Positions 7,820 to 15,601 of a DNA stretch of 16,141 nucleotides are shown here, piece by piece. A program made the translations under genes and the position numbers. The notes beneath the pieces are model-generated. The model was given only the letters and a program-made list of their open reading frames with translations. It did not search any database and was not told where the DNA came from. How positions within the stretch are numbered: the stretch's first letter is position 1; each line of letters opens with the position of its first letter. Origin of the DNA: CAZXPG01 sp964643145 (lineage in GTDB: Bacteria > Pseudomonadota > Alphaproteobacteria > Rickettsiales > Arcanibacteraceae); NCBI GenBank assembly GCA_964643145.1, contig CAZXPG010000044.1, positions 1 through 16,141 of the forward strand, written 5' to 3'.

Positions 7820-8941
7820 TTACTCAATACAATGCTGTTGTAGTGCAGGAAACCCATTAAAGACCGCGCTACTCAATGAAAATGAGTATGCACCTGCATG
7901 TAAGAACAACACTTTATCTTTTGTCTCGAGCGTAACAGGCACGAAATAATCCCTATTTATCACATCAGAACTATCAGCCGTAGGCCCTGCCAAAATAACC
8001 GGTGCTTTTTCGCCCTCACGGAACGTAAAAATCGGATAGGCGGTATCACATGCATCCGCCAGGCCATTATATTTACCAATATCCAGATATACCCAACGTT
8101 TTCCATCGCCTCGGCTTTCCGATATCAATATAACCTCACTGACCAATGTACCACTATCGGCTACGATAAAGCGTCCAGGCTCAATAATAACCTTAGGGAC
8201 AACTGTAAAATGCTTACACAGGGCTTTTTCAATAATCTTGCCGATTTCAGCAATATCGGGTGAATCAATATTATCATAGGCTGTGGGGAAACCGCCGCCA
8301 ATATCCAGTATGGATAGGGCAATCCCCTCCTTGGCAAGGTCGTGGAATATACAGGCCACTTGCTCAAGTGAATCGGCCCAGGCATCCAGACGTTGCTGTT
8401 CAGAACCCACATGGAACGTTACCCCCACCGGGTTCAGCCCCATGCGATGCGCATCACGCAACAATTGGGAAGCCTGCGGTATCGGACAGCCAAATTTACG
8501 GGAGAGCGGCCAGATCGCTCCCTCACCATTATCTAATATACGGCACAGCACATTGGTGCCAGGGGCATGGGCAGCAAGCTTCTCGGTTTCATGGATATCA
8601 TCAATAATGAAGGTACGGATACCAAGCTGGTAGGCTTGTTGAATATCGGATACTTTTTTAACAGTGTTGCCAAAGAGAATATGTTCTGGGTCAGAACCGG
8701 CTTCCAAACAAAGGTGAATTTCATTGATGCTGGCCGTTTCAAAACATGCCCCTTCCTGCACCAACCGGCGCAAGATATTTATATCGGGGTTAGCTTTAAT
8801 GGCATAATAGCAAGTAGCAAACGGTAAGGCAGTACAGATATTACGATAGGCGGTGGTAATCTCGGCTAGATCCGTGAGCAGATACGGTGTCGCTATCGTT
8901 TCTTGTTGGACAAACTGTAAAATTTTTGTATTGGGTACCAT
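7820..8941 (-). CDS. Ornithine decarboxylase-like fold-type III PLP enzyme with altered catalytic loop
   Basis: A 373-residue protein of the alanine racemase-fold ornithine/diaminopimelate/arginine decarboxylase family. YYAIKANPD at 45-53 carries the PLP lysine K49. HVGS at 177-180, the glycine loop DIGGGFP at 213-219 and EPGR at 254-257 bind PLP phosphate and the pyridine ring. The C-terminal AYSFS and FNGF motifs are present. The usual GPxCD motif, whose Cys reaches the partner subunit's active site, reads GPTADSSD here, so Cys is replaced by Ala322 (codon GCT) while Asp323 is kept. The ATG at 8941 has AAGGA five bases upstream. The divergent neighbour is an arginase, which makes ornithine, so ornithine to putrescine is the natural guess. 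The Ala substitution means activity may be reduced or diverted. Confidence 0.85.
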   Translation of the reverse strand: MVPNTKILQFVQQETIATPYLLTDLAEITTAYRNICTALPFATCYYAIKANPDINILRRLVQEGACFETASINEIHLCLEAGSDPEHILFGNTVKKVSDIQQAYQLGIRTFIIDDIHETEKLAAHAPGTNVLCRILDNGEGAIWPLSRKFGCPIPQASQLLRDAHRMGLNPVGVTFHVGSEQQRLDAWADSLEQVACIFHDLAKEGIALSILDIGGGFPTAYDNIDSPDIAEIGKIIEKALCKHFTVVPKVIIEPGRFIVADSGTLVSEVILISESRGDGKRWVYLDIGKYNGLADACDTAYPIFTFREGEKAPVILAGPTADSSDVINRDYFVPVTLETKDKVLFLHAGAYSFSLSSAVFNGFPALQQHCIE

Positions 8942-9155
8942 AATGTTCCTTATAGGGCCAGCATGATATAAGCGTACTTACACCGAACTGAAGTTATAAA
9001 TATCCTATAAATCTACTGCAACCATCACCGAAAGGCAAGCATTTCTGCGCTTTTTGGCTATATCAATCCCTATTTGCAAACACTCGATAAATATAACCTC
9101 ATTCCTGGCATTTTCCTATTTCGCCCTTACCTGCCATTGGCTATGATAACCTCTT

Positions 9156-9162
9156 AAAGGAG
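9156..9162 (+). promoter_or_regulatory. Ribosome-binding site that decides the arginase start
   Basis: AAAGGAG ends immediately before an ATG at 9163 and six bases before a second in-frame ATG at 9169. The spacing selects the second ATG as the start. A possible -10 (TATGAT, 9142-9147) lies just upstream, with only a poor -35. Confidence 0.7.
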
Positions 9163-9168
9163 ATGGCA

Positions 9169-10323
9169 ATGAAGAAAATAAACATACTTGCTTACCGTTT
9201 CGGCAAGGGCGCAGAAATCCATGATTGCAGCGAAGCCCCAGCGCAGATTTATACCAGTATGCAAGACATACTTTTTGGCCAGAACCGTTTTTTCTCCTGG
9301 CAGGAAACCATACCCACAGGATTTTCCTTCCCTGCCAACGACACTACTACCACCCCCAACTCTCAACGCATCAACAATAAAGCTCTTGTTGTTGATGCGG
9401 TTACTTCCCTTGCCAAGCATGTAGCACTTTCCCTATTAACCGACAATACTACTACTATGATTATTGGCGGCGACCACACCCAAGCCATTGGCGCAAGCAA
9501 AGGGCTCGTGCTGGCAGAAACGGTACACGCTATACTAAATGGCAGGCTGCGCCTCGCTTCAAGCGGCAATGCTTGGATACATCTGCTTCAGAATGCTGTG
9601 GAACGTAGCGATATTATCGCCATTGCCAAACAGGTGGAAACACTGGTCTATCACTGCATTGCCCCACAAGAACTGCAACAATTCCTTACCTCCTTTTATG
9701 TGATTTGGTTTGATGCGCATGGGGATTTCAATACCGAAGAAACAACTCTAAGCGGTAATGCCCATGGCATGTCGGCAGCAGTTATTTGTGGCGAAGGCAA
9801 TCCAGCCTTAACGGGAATACTCGGAGCATGGATCAAAATACCACCGCCAAATATCCATTTTGTGGCCGTGCGTGACCTAGATAGAGAAGAGGAGACATTG
9901 ATGCGTACAAAATGCGTCCCTATCTACCCGATGGAACTTATCCGCCAAAAAGGGCTGGCAGAGGTCATGCAACAGGTCATGCACACCATACAGAACGACG
10001 CACTTCACACAGGCCACCCTCCCATTATCCATCTTTCCTTTGATATTGACGGTATAGATGCCAAATATGTGCCAGCAACTGGCACACCGGTGGGGGAAGG
10101 CTCGACACGCAACCAGGCGCGCGGCCCGTCGCTGGAGGAAACCGTTACCGCATTCTGGGGGATTGCTGAAGACGTTGCCTTGATTGACCTAGCAGAATCG
10201 AACTTCTCGCCAAAGCGTGACCCACACGGCACCACGCTTCATTCTGTCAGCCGCATCATCACCAGTTTCTTTGCTGAACAGCCTGCGCACCTGCGACAAT
10301 TTGCCACATTCCCAAAGCAGTAA
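9169..10323 (+). CDS. Arginase (ureohydrolase family) with a large internal insertion
   Basis: The expected reaction is arginine plus water to ornithine plus urea, using a two-manganese centre. The start at 9169 gives 384 residues, compared with about 300 for usual arginases. All metal ligands are visible: GGDHT (H103), DAHGD (D182, H184, D186) and DIDGID (D292, D294). SGNAHGM (S195-N197-H199), ATGTPVGEG and E343 match arginase substrate-binding positions better than agmatinase ones. H103 and D182 are 79 residues apart, whereas the equivalent ligands in animal arginase (H101 and D124) are 23 apart, so about 56 residues are inserted. The rest of the core keeps normal spacing. It is divergent from the decarboxylase-like gene and lies 22 bases before the 762-residue gene. 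Formiminoglutamase or another ureohydrolase remains possible. Confidence 0.85.
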   Translation: MKKINILAYRFGKGAEIHDCSEAPAQIYTSMQDILFGQNRFFSWQETIPTGFSFPANDTTTTPNSQRINNKALVVDAVTSLAKHVALSLLTDNTTTMIIGGDHTQAIGASKGLVLAETVHAILNGRLRLASSGNAWIHLLQNAVERSDIIAIAKQVETLVYHCIAPQELQQFLTSFYVIWFDAHGDFNTEETTLSGNAHGMSAAVICGEGNPALTGILGAWIKIPPPNIHFVAVRDLDREEETLMRTKCVPIYPMELIRQKGLAEVMQQVMHTIQNDALHTGHPPIIHLSFDIDGIDAKYVPATGTPVGEGSTRNQARGPSLEETVTAFWGIAEDVALIDLAESNFSPKRDPHGTTLHSVSRIITSFFAEQPAHLRQFATFPKQ

Positions 10324-10345
10324 GAACGCTTATGATGAAGGCGTT

Positions 10346-12634
10346 ATGCGACAACGTCTTCTCTCCTATTTTAAACGTGATTCTTCCAGTGCTCCCGCTT
10401 CTTCCGGCAACACTCCCCATCAAGGAACAAGCCTGGATGAACTGGCAAGCGCCGCGCCCTGCTGCACGCTCTTAAGCTTGGATGAAATGGCCAATGCCGG
10501 TAACCCCAATAATATGCAAATGGGGAAAGGGCTGATCCTAGATCCAACCTCCACCCCTACCATGGCTGCCATGACAGGGATGGTATCCTATCTTGGCTTA
10601 GCAGGCGTATGGGTGGGGAAGAAAATTTACGATGATTTTTCTGTTAAGGAAAAGGTGCTAGCTAAAGAACTTGGCAAGCTTACCGCCACACTGGAAGACC
10701 CCAGCATCACACAACCTCAACGCCATGGTTATCAGGCCTATCAGCTTTATCTTACCGAACAATTAGAGCGGGTAAAATTTCAGAAATTCTGGGCAGGTGA
10801 AGTCTCGCCTGTAGGATCGGGTGGCATGGTGATAGGGCAGGCATTTACTCCGCTCAGCCCCGCTTCGCTCTTTATGTTAAGCTCGGTGGGTGTCGCTCAT
10901 ATACGCGACATGAAGCGTATGTATGACGACACAGGCAAGCAAATCGCTCGCGCACAGGCTTCTGATGCGAATGACGCTGCCATTCGTGCACGCCACTTCA
11001 GCAAAGAACGCTGGCATGTATTACGCAACCTCTATGCCTGGGTAGGGTATACTACCGGCACTGCTTCCCTGGGGATTATTCAAGCAGGTGCAATGACCGG
11101 CAGTTTTATGGCTCCTCCTGCCGCTGCGATTGCCAGCGTCAGTGCCTTGGCAGGTGGCATTGTTGGTACGCTTGTTCATAATAATATCATCACCAACCGC
11201 TTCATCACCGGCCTGCCTGCCTATGTCAAAGCTATGGGAGAAAATACTCCCCTTTCCCATGAGCAGGTGCAACAACATAACTTGCTTCAGGAAGAACGTA
11301 GACAAGAAGCAAAAGCCTACCGCGCCACATTCTGGCAACAGCGCTCCCTTAGTGATCACATAACGCATGGCTGGCTGCGCTTCCGCCAGAAAGCCTTAGC
11401 CTATAGCACCGTTGGGCTGGTGGATGCCTTTGGTACGGAACTCAAATTCAAGGATAAAATCCGCGTAACCGAACAGGCAACCAAGAAAATGGACGATGAA
11501 CGCATTGCTTTGCTAGAACGATTGCGCAAGCATGAGAATACGCAACTAGCTAAGCCAGTTGACACGAAAGCCGCTCGCTTTGATATAGAGGAGAGTACCA
11601 TTACCGCTGAGACCAATACTGATCTGGGGAAGCTGCTTCATAGCATTCTTTCAAGTTATGATAAGGGGGGTATTGCCAAGTTACTATGCCAACGCGTAAC
11701 AGAAATTAAGAAAGGAGAAGCAGGAGGCTGGATGCAGAAAAGCCCACGCTTTCTTCATCTCCGCCAGGAATATGCGGAACTTTTTCAATTTAGGCAAAAA
11801 GGAGAAAAAGACGGCCCGACTTTCGAGAACATGACCTTCCTCACAGAATTACGCAAATTCCGCCCCTGCTGTAATGGCAATGATTGGGGCTCTATGTTAT
11901 TTGAACATATTCAGTGGTACTACTGTGATACTGCCACCGATCACGCTAGAGCCACGCCAGAACAAAAAGAGCGTATGACCAAACTGCTCAAGGAAGTCAC
12001 CGATCAATATTTACTGTTTCAGCTGCGTAAAGATGCCAAAGAGCGTATCGCCGTCTGGTCCAATATTTCTGATGCCTATGATAGAGTAAGAGAAGTAGGC
12101 ACACAACATAAAGAGGAGGAAGTGGAAGCAACCTGTGCGTATTCCCCGCTTCCTCAGAACGATTATACACCTCTTGCCACAGCACATTATATTACCAAAC
12201 AGGAAGCACAGCATATTGCCAGAACGCTTCATGCTAAAGAGCCTATCCCGGAAGGTTATATCGCTTTCACTGAAATCATGCGCCATACCACCACCGATGG
12301 CAGCACCCGCATTGTCTATCAAGACCCACATGATAACACCATCAGCAAGCGTGTGATTTATCACATTGCCAAAACAGGCAAATTAGTGGTGCATTATGGC
12401 GAGGAAGCCAGTGCTATCGTTATTGCTAACAAACAGGATAGAAACCGTATTACCGGGGTAGAAATCCATACCATTACCGATGGTCAGGCATGCCATAACC
12501 CACTTGCAACAGAGGGTACGGGCACCTCTATGCTGGATACGATGGAAGCCCTACAGCCACAACTACCCCCTAGGCAAAACTGGGAAGCATATGTGGGTGG
12601 CCGCCGTAATGCTGGTGCTCATATGCGTCGATAA
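10346..12634 (+). CDS. Large protein of unknown function with hydrophobic segments
   Basis: I do not recognise this 762-residue protein. The frame is open from 10217, but that part lies inside the arginase gene. The ATG at 10346 has GAAGG four bases upstream and leaves a 22-base gap after arginase, so the two are probably co-transcribed. The N-terminal 60 residues are Ser/Ala/Pro-rich and look disordered. Hydrophobic, Gly/Ala-rich stretches occur at about 70-92, 158-186 and 228-277, the last long enough for two helices, suggesting membrane insertion. Charged helical stretches at about 300-330 and 370-400 may be coiled coils. Residues 425-590 are mixed and mostly helical. Residues 610-715 look beta-rich and end in a Gly/Pro-rich tail. 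There is no signal peptide and no enzyme motif that I can name. Its 3' end overlaps trmB by 16 bases. Confidence 0.8.
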   Translation: MRQRLLSYFKRDSSSAPASSGNTPHQGTSLDELASAAPCCTLLSLDEMANAGNPNNMQMGKGLILDPTSTPTMAAMTGMVSYLGLAGVWVGKKIYDDFSVKEKVLAKELGKLTATLEDPSITQPQRHGYQAYQLYLTEQLERVKFQKFWAGEVSPVGSGGMVIGQAFTPLSPASLFMLSSVGVAHIRDMKRMYDDTGKQIARAQASDANDAAIRARHFSKERWHVLRNLYAWVGYTTGTASLGIIQAGAMTGSFMAPPAAAIASVSALAGGIVGTLVHNNIITNRFITGLPAYVKAMGENTPLSHEQVQQHNLLQEERRQEAKAYRATFWQQRSLSDHITHGWLRFRQKALAYSTVGLVDAFGTELKFKDKIRVTEQATKKMDDERIALLERLRKHENTQLAKPVDTKAARFDIEESTITAETNTDLGKLLHSILSSYDKGGIAKLLCQRVTEIKKGEAGGWMQKSPRFLHLRQEYAELFQFRQKGEKDGPTFENMTFLTELRKFRPCCNGNDWGSMLFEHIQWYYCDTATDHARATPEQKERMTKLLKEVTDQYLLFQLRKDAKERIAVWSNISDAYDRVREVGTQHKEEEVEATCAYSPLPQNDYTPLATAHYITKQEAQHIARTLHAKEPIPEGYIAFTEIMRHTTTDGSTRIVYQDPHDNTISKRVIYHIAKTGKLVVHYGEEASAIVIANKQDRNRITGVEIHTITDGQACHNPLATEGTGTSMLDTMEALQPQLPPRQNWEAYVGGRRNAGAHMRR

Positions 12635-13284
12635 CAGAAAAACTTGCCACCAATACCTTCGGCTTCTGCCTTTTCCTGATAGCGGGTTTTTACCCAGTCA
12701 GCAGGTGGGATATGCCATGCTTCCGGGTAACGGTGCTCCGTAGCAAATTGTGGGTGGCGGGAAAGATGGGCAAGCATCCATTCGGCATAATCCTGATGAT
12801 CGGTAGCAACGCGCAGCTCGGCACCTGGTGCCATTTTAGCCGCAAGCAGGTCAAGCATCGCGTCTGAAATGATCCGCCGCCGCTGGTGGCGCTTCTTCGG
12901 CCAGGGGTCTGGAAACAAAATAAACACACGGCTTAAACTATGGTCTGGCAAACGGGCAAGCAGCACACGCGCATCATCCTGCCAGATGCGGATGTTGCTG
13001 ATAGTGTGCTGTTCGATAGTTTTAAGCAGTTGTGCCACCCCGTTCAAATACGGCTCACAGCCAATAAACGCTATTTCAGGGTGCTTTAGTGCCTGCGCTG
13101 CTAGATGTTCACCCGAGCCAAAGCCAATTTCCATCCATAAGGGAGAGGAAACAGCAAGAAGCTCCTCTTCATTTTCAGGAAGCGTAATAGCAAGGGAGGG
13201 AAGCAACCCGGTCAGCAGCCGCTTCTGGCCATCACGCAAGGCTTTGCCAATACGGCGGCTAAAGGAAGGAAGAAATGCGTACAT
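12619..13284 (-). CDS. trmB: tRNA (guanine-N7-)-methyltransferase TrmB
   Basis: TrmB uses S-adenosylmethionine to methylate G46 in the variable loop of tRNAs. The ATG at 13284-13282 overlaps the metK stop (TAATG), giving 221 residues. The frame extends upstream to 13329, but that would lie inside metK. SRRIGKALRDGQ near residues 9-20 matches the usual basic N-terminus. The SAM-binding EIGFGSGEH is at 52-60. The family signature FPDPWPKKRH is at 124-133, and RRRI follows. It is translationally coupled to metK, which makes its cofactor. The last 16 bases overlap the end of the convergent 762-residue gene. Confidence 0.96.
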   Translation of the reverse strand: MYAFLPSFSRRIGKALRDGQKRLLTGLLPSLAITLPENEEELLAVSSPLWMEIGFGSGEHLAAQALKHPEIAFIGCEPYLNGVAQLLKTIEQHTISNIRIWQDDARVLLARLPDHSLSRVFILFPDPWPKKRHQRRRIISDAMLDLLAAKMAPGAELRVATDHQDYAEWMLAHLSRHPQFATEHRYPEAWHIPPADWVKTRYQEKAEAEGIGGKFFCYRRI

Positions 13285-14465
13285 TAAAATGCTGCCTTTA
13301 ATGTATCCACTAAATCCAGCCGTTCCCAAGAAAAGCCACCATCTGCTTCCGGCTCACGGCCAAAATGACCATAGGCAGCCGTACGCTGATAGATAGGACG
13401 GTTTAGCTGCAAATGCTCGCGGATACCACGCGGGGAAAGATCGATCAATTCCCTGAGCACGGGCACCAGCTTGTTTTCATCAATAGCAGAGGTATCGTGC
13501 ATATTCACATAGAGTGCCAGTGGCTGCGATACCCCGATTGCATAAGCAAGCTGCAATGTGCATCTATGGGCAAGCCCGGCGGCAACAATGTTTTTCGCAA
13601 GGTATCTGGCAGCATAAGCGGCAGACCTATCCACTTTGGTGGGGTCTTTCCCCGAGAACGCACCGCCACCATGCGGGGCTGCACCACCATACGTATCAAC
13701 GATAATTTTACGTCCGGTAAGGCCAGTGTCGCTTTCTGGGCCGCCAATAATGAATAAGCCGGTAGGATTGACATAGAACTGCTCTTCCGGTACCATCCAG
13801 CCTTCAGGCAGCGCCCGTATCACCAGCGGCCGGATCATTTCACGTACATCCGCCTGAGTATAATGCTCCTTATGCTGGATAGACACCACCACCGACGTTG
13901 CCTTCACGGGCAAACCATTATGATAGAGCAACGTTACCTGGCTTTTAGCATCTGGCCCTAATCCGCTAATTTCACCACTGGCCAAGGCATCAGCGATGGT
14001 TCTCAAAATATGGTGCGCGTAGTAAATGGGGGCAGGCATCAGGCTGGGCGTTTCGTTGCTGGCATAACCAAACATAATACCCTGGTCACCCGCTCCCTCT
14101 TCTTTGCCCTCGGCAGCATCGACCCCTTGGGCAATATGAGGAGATTGTGGGTTAATCAGAATTTGCACATGAGCGTTCTGCCAGTGGAAACTGGGATGGT
14201 CATAGCCAATATGGCGCACTGTTTGACGTGCGACATCTTCAATATGATCAAAGGTAATATGTGCTGGCCCACGCACTTCCCCACCAATAATAATACGGTT
14301 GGTCGTTACCATGGTTTCCACAGCAACCCGGGCATAAGGGTCGGCAGCAAGATAGAGATCAAGTACCGAATCGGAAATTTGATCACATACTTTATCAGGG
14401 TGTCCTGCTGCAACTGATTCGCTGGTGAAAACAAAGTCATCACGCGTGGGAGAAGAATGTAACAT
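13284..14465 (-). CDS. metK: S-adenosylmethionine synthetase
   Basis: MetK makes S-adenosylmethionine from methionine and ATP, releasing phosphate and pyrophosphate. The 393-residue length is normal. Signatures are TSESVAAGHPDK near residues 14-25, NPQSPHIAQGVD in the mobile loop, GAGDQGIMFGYA and GGAAPHGGGAFSGKDPTKVD. The ATG at 14465 has only a weak GAGA upstream. A good promoter lies about 40 bases away, leaving a leader of about 30 bases, so no SAM riboswitch fits. It is the first gene of the metK-trmB pair, a familiar order in alphaproteobacteria. Functionally it links to ahcY and metC elsewhere in the window. Confidence 0.98.
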   Translation of the reverse strand: MLHSSPTRDDFVFTSESVAAGHPDKVCDQISDSVLDLYLAADPYARVAVETMVTTNRIIIGGEVRGPAHITFDHIEDVARQTVRHIGYDHPSFHWQNAHVQILINPQSPHIAQGVDAAEGKEEGAGDQGIMFGYASNETPSLMPAPIYYAHHILRTIADALASGEISGLGPDAKSQVTLLYHNGLPVKATSVVVSIQHKEHYTQADVREMIRPLVIRALPEGWMVPEEQFYVNPTGLFIIGGPESDTGLTGRKIIVDTYGGAAPHGGGAFSGKDPTKVDRSAAYAARYLAKNIVAAGLAHRCTLQLAYAIGVSQPLALYVNMHDTSAIDENKLVPVLRELIDLSPRGIREHLQLNRPIYQRTAAYGHFGREPEADGGFSWERLDLVDTLKAAF

Positions 14466-14501
14466 TATGTCTCGATGTATTAGATTAACCTACACCCGAA
14501 T

Positions 14502-14529
14502 ATCATAATGCGAATTTACACTAGGTCAA
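14502..14529 (-). promoter_or_regulatory. metK-trmB promoter
   Basis: On the minus strand, TTGACC (14529-14524) and TATGAT (14507-14502) are separated by 16 bases. Both hexamers match the sigma-70 consensus well. The -35 begins nine bases after the hairpin that closes the upstream phasin-like gene. Confidence 0.65.
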
Positions 14530-14537
14530 GTATCTTT

Positions 14538-14569
14538 CAGGCAGGCTCCTATGCGAAAGAGCCTGCCTG
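14538..14569 (-). terminator. Strong GC-rich hairpin after the phasin-like gene
   Basis: CAGGCAGGCTC (14538-14548) pairs perfectly over 11 bases with GAGCCTGCCTG (14559-14569) around a 10-base loop. It starts 8 bases after the phasin-like stop codon, as expected for a terminator. The sequence after the stem in that direction is AAAGATAC, with no T tract. It may therefore be a Rho-assisted end or a 3'-stabilising structure. Confidence 0.55.
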
Positions 14570-14576
14570 TGTTGTT

Positions 14577-15218
14577 CTAGCCATATTGCTGCTGACGCTG
14601 ACCTGATTGACTATAATCCTGACCCTGGCTATAGGCACTCTGTCCAAACTGTTGGTTCTGGCCAAACTGTTGGTTCTGGTTAAAGGCACGTGGTGTAAAC
14701 TGTGCTAAACGAGAGGCTGATGCTGATACGCTGGAAATGCTATCTTCTGCATAACGACGCTGCACTTCTGAGATACCAGAAATAAGAGAGGGAGAAAAGC
14801 AACACTGCGCCAAACGGATAGCCGCCTGTGTTGCAATCTGCACCTGCCCCAGCACCAAGCCTGTCCACACATCCACCAATGCGCTAATACCGTTCTGCAT
14901 ATCGCTCTGGCGGTTAAACTGTGATTGTGGATAAGACTGACTGCCCTGCCGACGGAAATTGTTATTTTCCTGGCTATATTGTGGCTGGTTAATACCTTCA
15001 TAGCTGGAATAACTTTCCGCCGCCGGATTATACTGCCCTTGCTGTTCCTGAAGGTTAGAAAATTCGTTACGTCCACGGATATCTTCCACTTGCCCTGGTT
15101 CATTTTGCTGCTGGTCACGCCGTGATGTAACAGACTCATCACGGCCACGACTGCTTGATACTGTATGCGTATCTGATGTGCCAGATGGCTGGGTTGTTTT
15201 GCTTTGGCTGCTTTTCAT
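14577..15218 (-). CDS. Phasin-like protein with Gln/Ser/Asn-rich tails
   Basis: A 213-residue protein. Its centre (about 109-175) is an amphipathic helical stretch resembling phasins, the small proteins that coat polyhydroxyalkanoate granules. Visible pieces are ALVDVWTGLVLGQVQIATQA and QRRYAEDSISSVSASASRLA. Residues 1-108 are highly polar and rich in Ser, Gln, Asn and Arg. Residues 176-213 are Gln/Gly/Ser/Tyr-rich and contain two NQQFGQ repeats. Both tails are likely disordered. The ATG at 15218 has AAGGAG seven bases upstream. The assignment rests on the helical core only. Phasin-family proteins in alphaproteobacteria are not always tied to granules, and no polyhydroxyalkanoate gene is present here. 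Confidence 0.6.
   Translation of the reverse strand: MKSSQSKTTQPSGTSDTHTVSSSRGRDESVTSRRDQQQNEPGQVEDIRGRNEFSNLQEQQGQYNPAAESYSSYEGINQPQYSQENNNFRRQGSQSYPQSQFNRQSDMQNGISALVDVWTGLVLGQVQIATQAAIRLAQCCFSPSLISGISEVQRRYAEDSISSVSASASRLAQFTPRAFNQNQQFGQNQQFGQSAYSQGQDYSQSGQRQQQYG
14644..14679 (-). repeat. 18-base tandem duplication within the phasin-like gene
   Basis: The 18-base unit at 14644-14661 is repeated without change at 14662-14679. It adds one in-frame NQQFGQ hexapeptide to the C-terminal tail. Exact identity suggests recent slippage or duplication. Confidence 0.9.
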
Positions 15219-15326
15219 TCCTATTCTCCTTTAAATATAGTCAACTATGATGATGGCTGCACCATAGCGAATTTCACGTTAAAGACCTATTATGTTATGC
15301 TGAGTGAAGATAAAGGATGGATAAAT

Positions 15327-15563
15327 TTACCGTGTAGCCTTGCCTGAAGGCGCGTTCATATCATGGGATGAAGTTTCCCGTGGCAAAGCAAGCAATAATA
15401 ATATGAAGGCAGCGATGCCAATGATAACATAAATAGCACGGCTGATAAAACTCATTTCCCCGAAGAGTGCTGCCACCAGGTCAACATTAAACAGCCCTAT
15501 CACCCCCCAATTTAGGCCACCGATAATGGCAAGTATGAGCGACGTTGTATGTAATTCACGCAT
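15327..15563 (-). CDS. DUF378 family small membrane protein
   Basis: A 78-residue protein with two membrane helices, at about 8-26 and 42-60. The signature IIGGLNWGVIGLFNVDLVAALFG, seen across residues 13-35, followed by SRAIYVIIGI, is typical of DUF378 (YuzA-like) proteins, whose function is unknown. The polar C-terminal tail follows the second helix. The ATG at 15563 has GAGGAGT eight bases upstream. It lies 38 bases after the hemerythrin-like gene on the same strand and is probably in its operon. Confidence 0.9.
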   Translation of the reverse strand: MRELHTTSLILAIIGGLNWGVIGLFNVDLVAALFGEMSFISRAIYVIIGIAAFILLLLALPRETSSHDMNAPSGKATR

Positions 15564-15601
15564 TATTTTTACTCCTCATTCAAATATAAAAATAGAAAAC
15601 G

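Noticed and set aside
9163..9165. First ATG of the arginase frame
   Set aside because: The AAAGGAG ribosome-binding site touches it with no spacing. The next in-frame ATG at 9169 is six bases away, as expected.
9154..9420. Antisense open frames over arginase, and many similar ones over other genes
   Set aside because: They lie opposite recognised genes, lack ribosome-binding sites and show no domain-like sequence.
14466..14501. SAM riboswitch ahead of metK
   Set aside because: The good promoter leaves a leader of about 30 bases with no stable paired structure.
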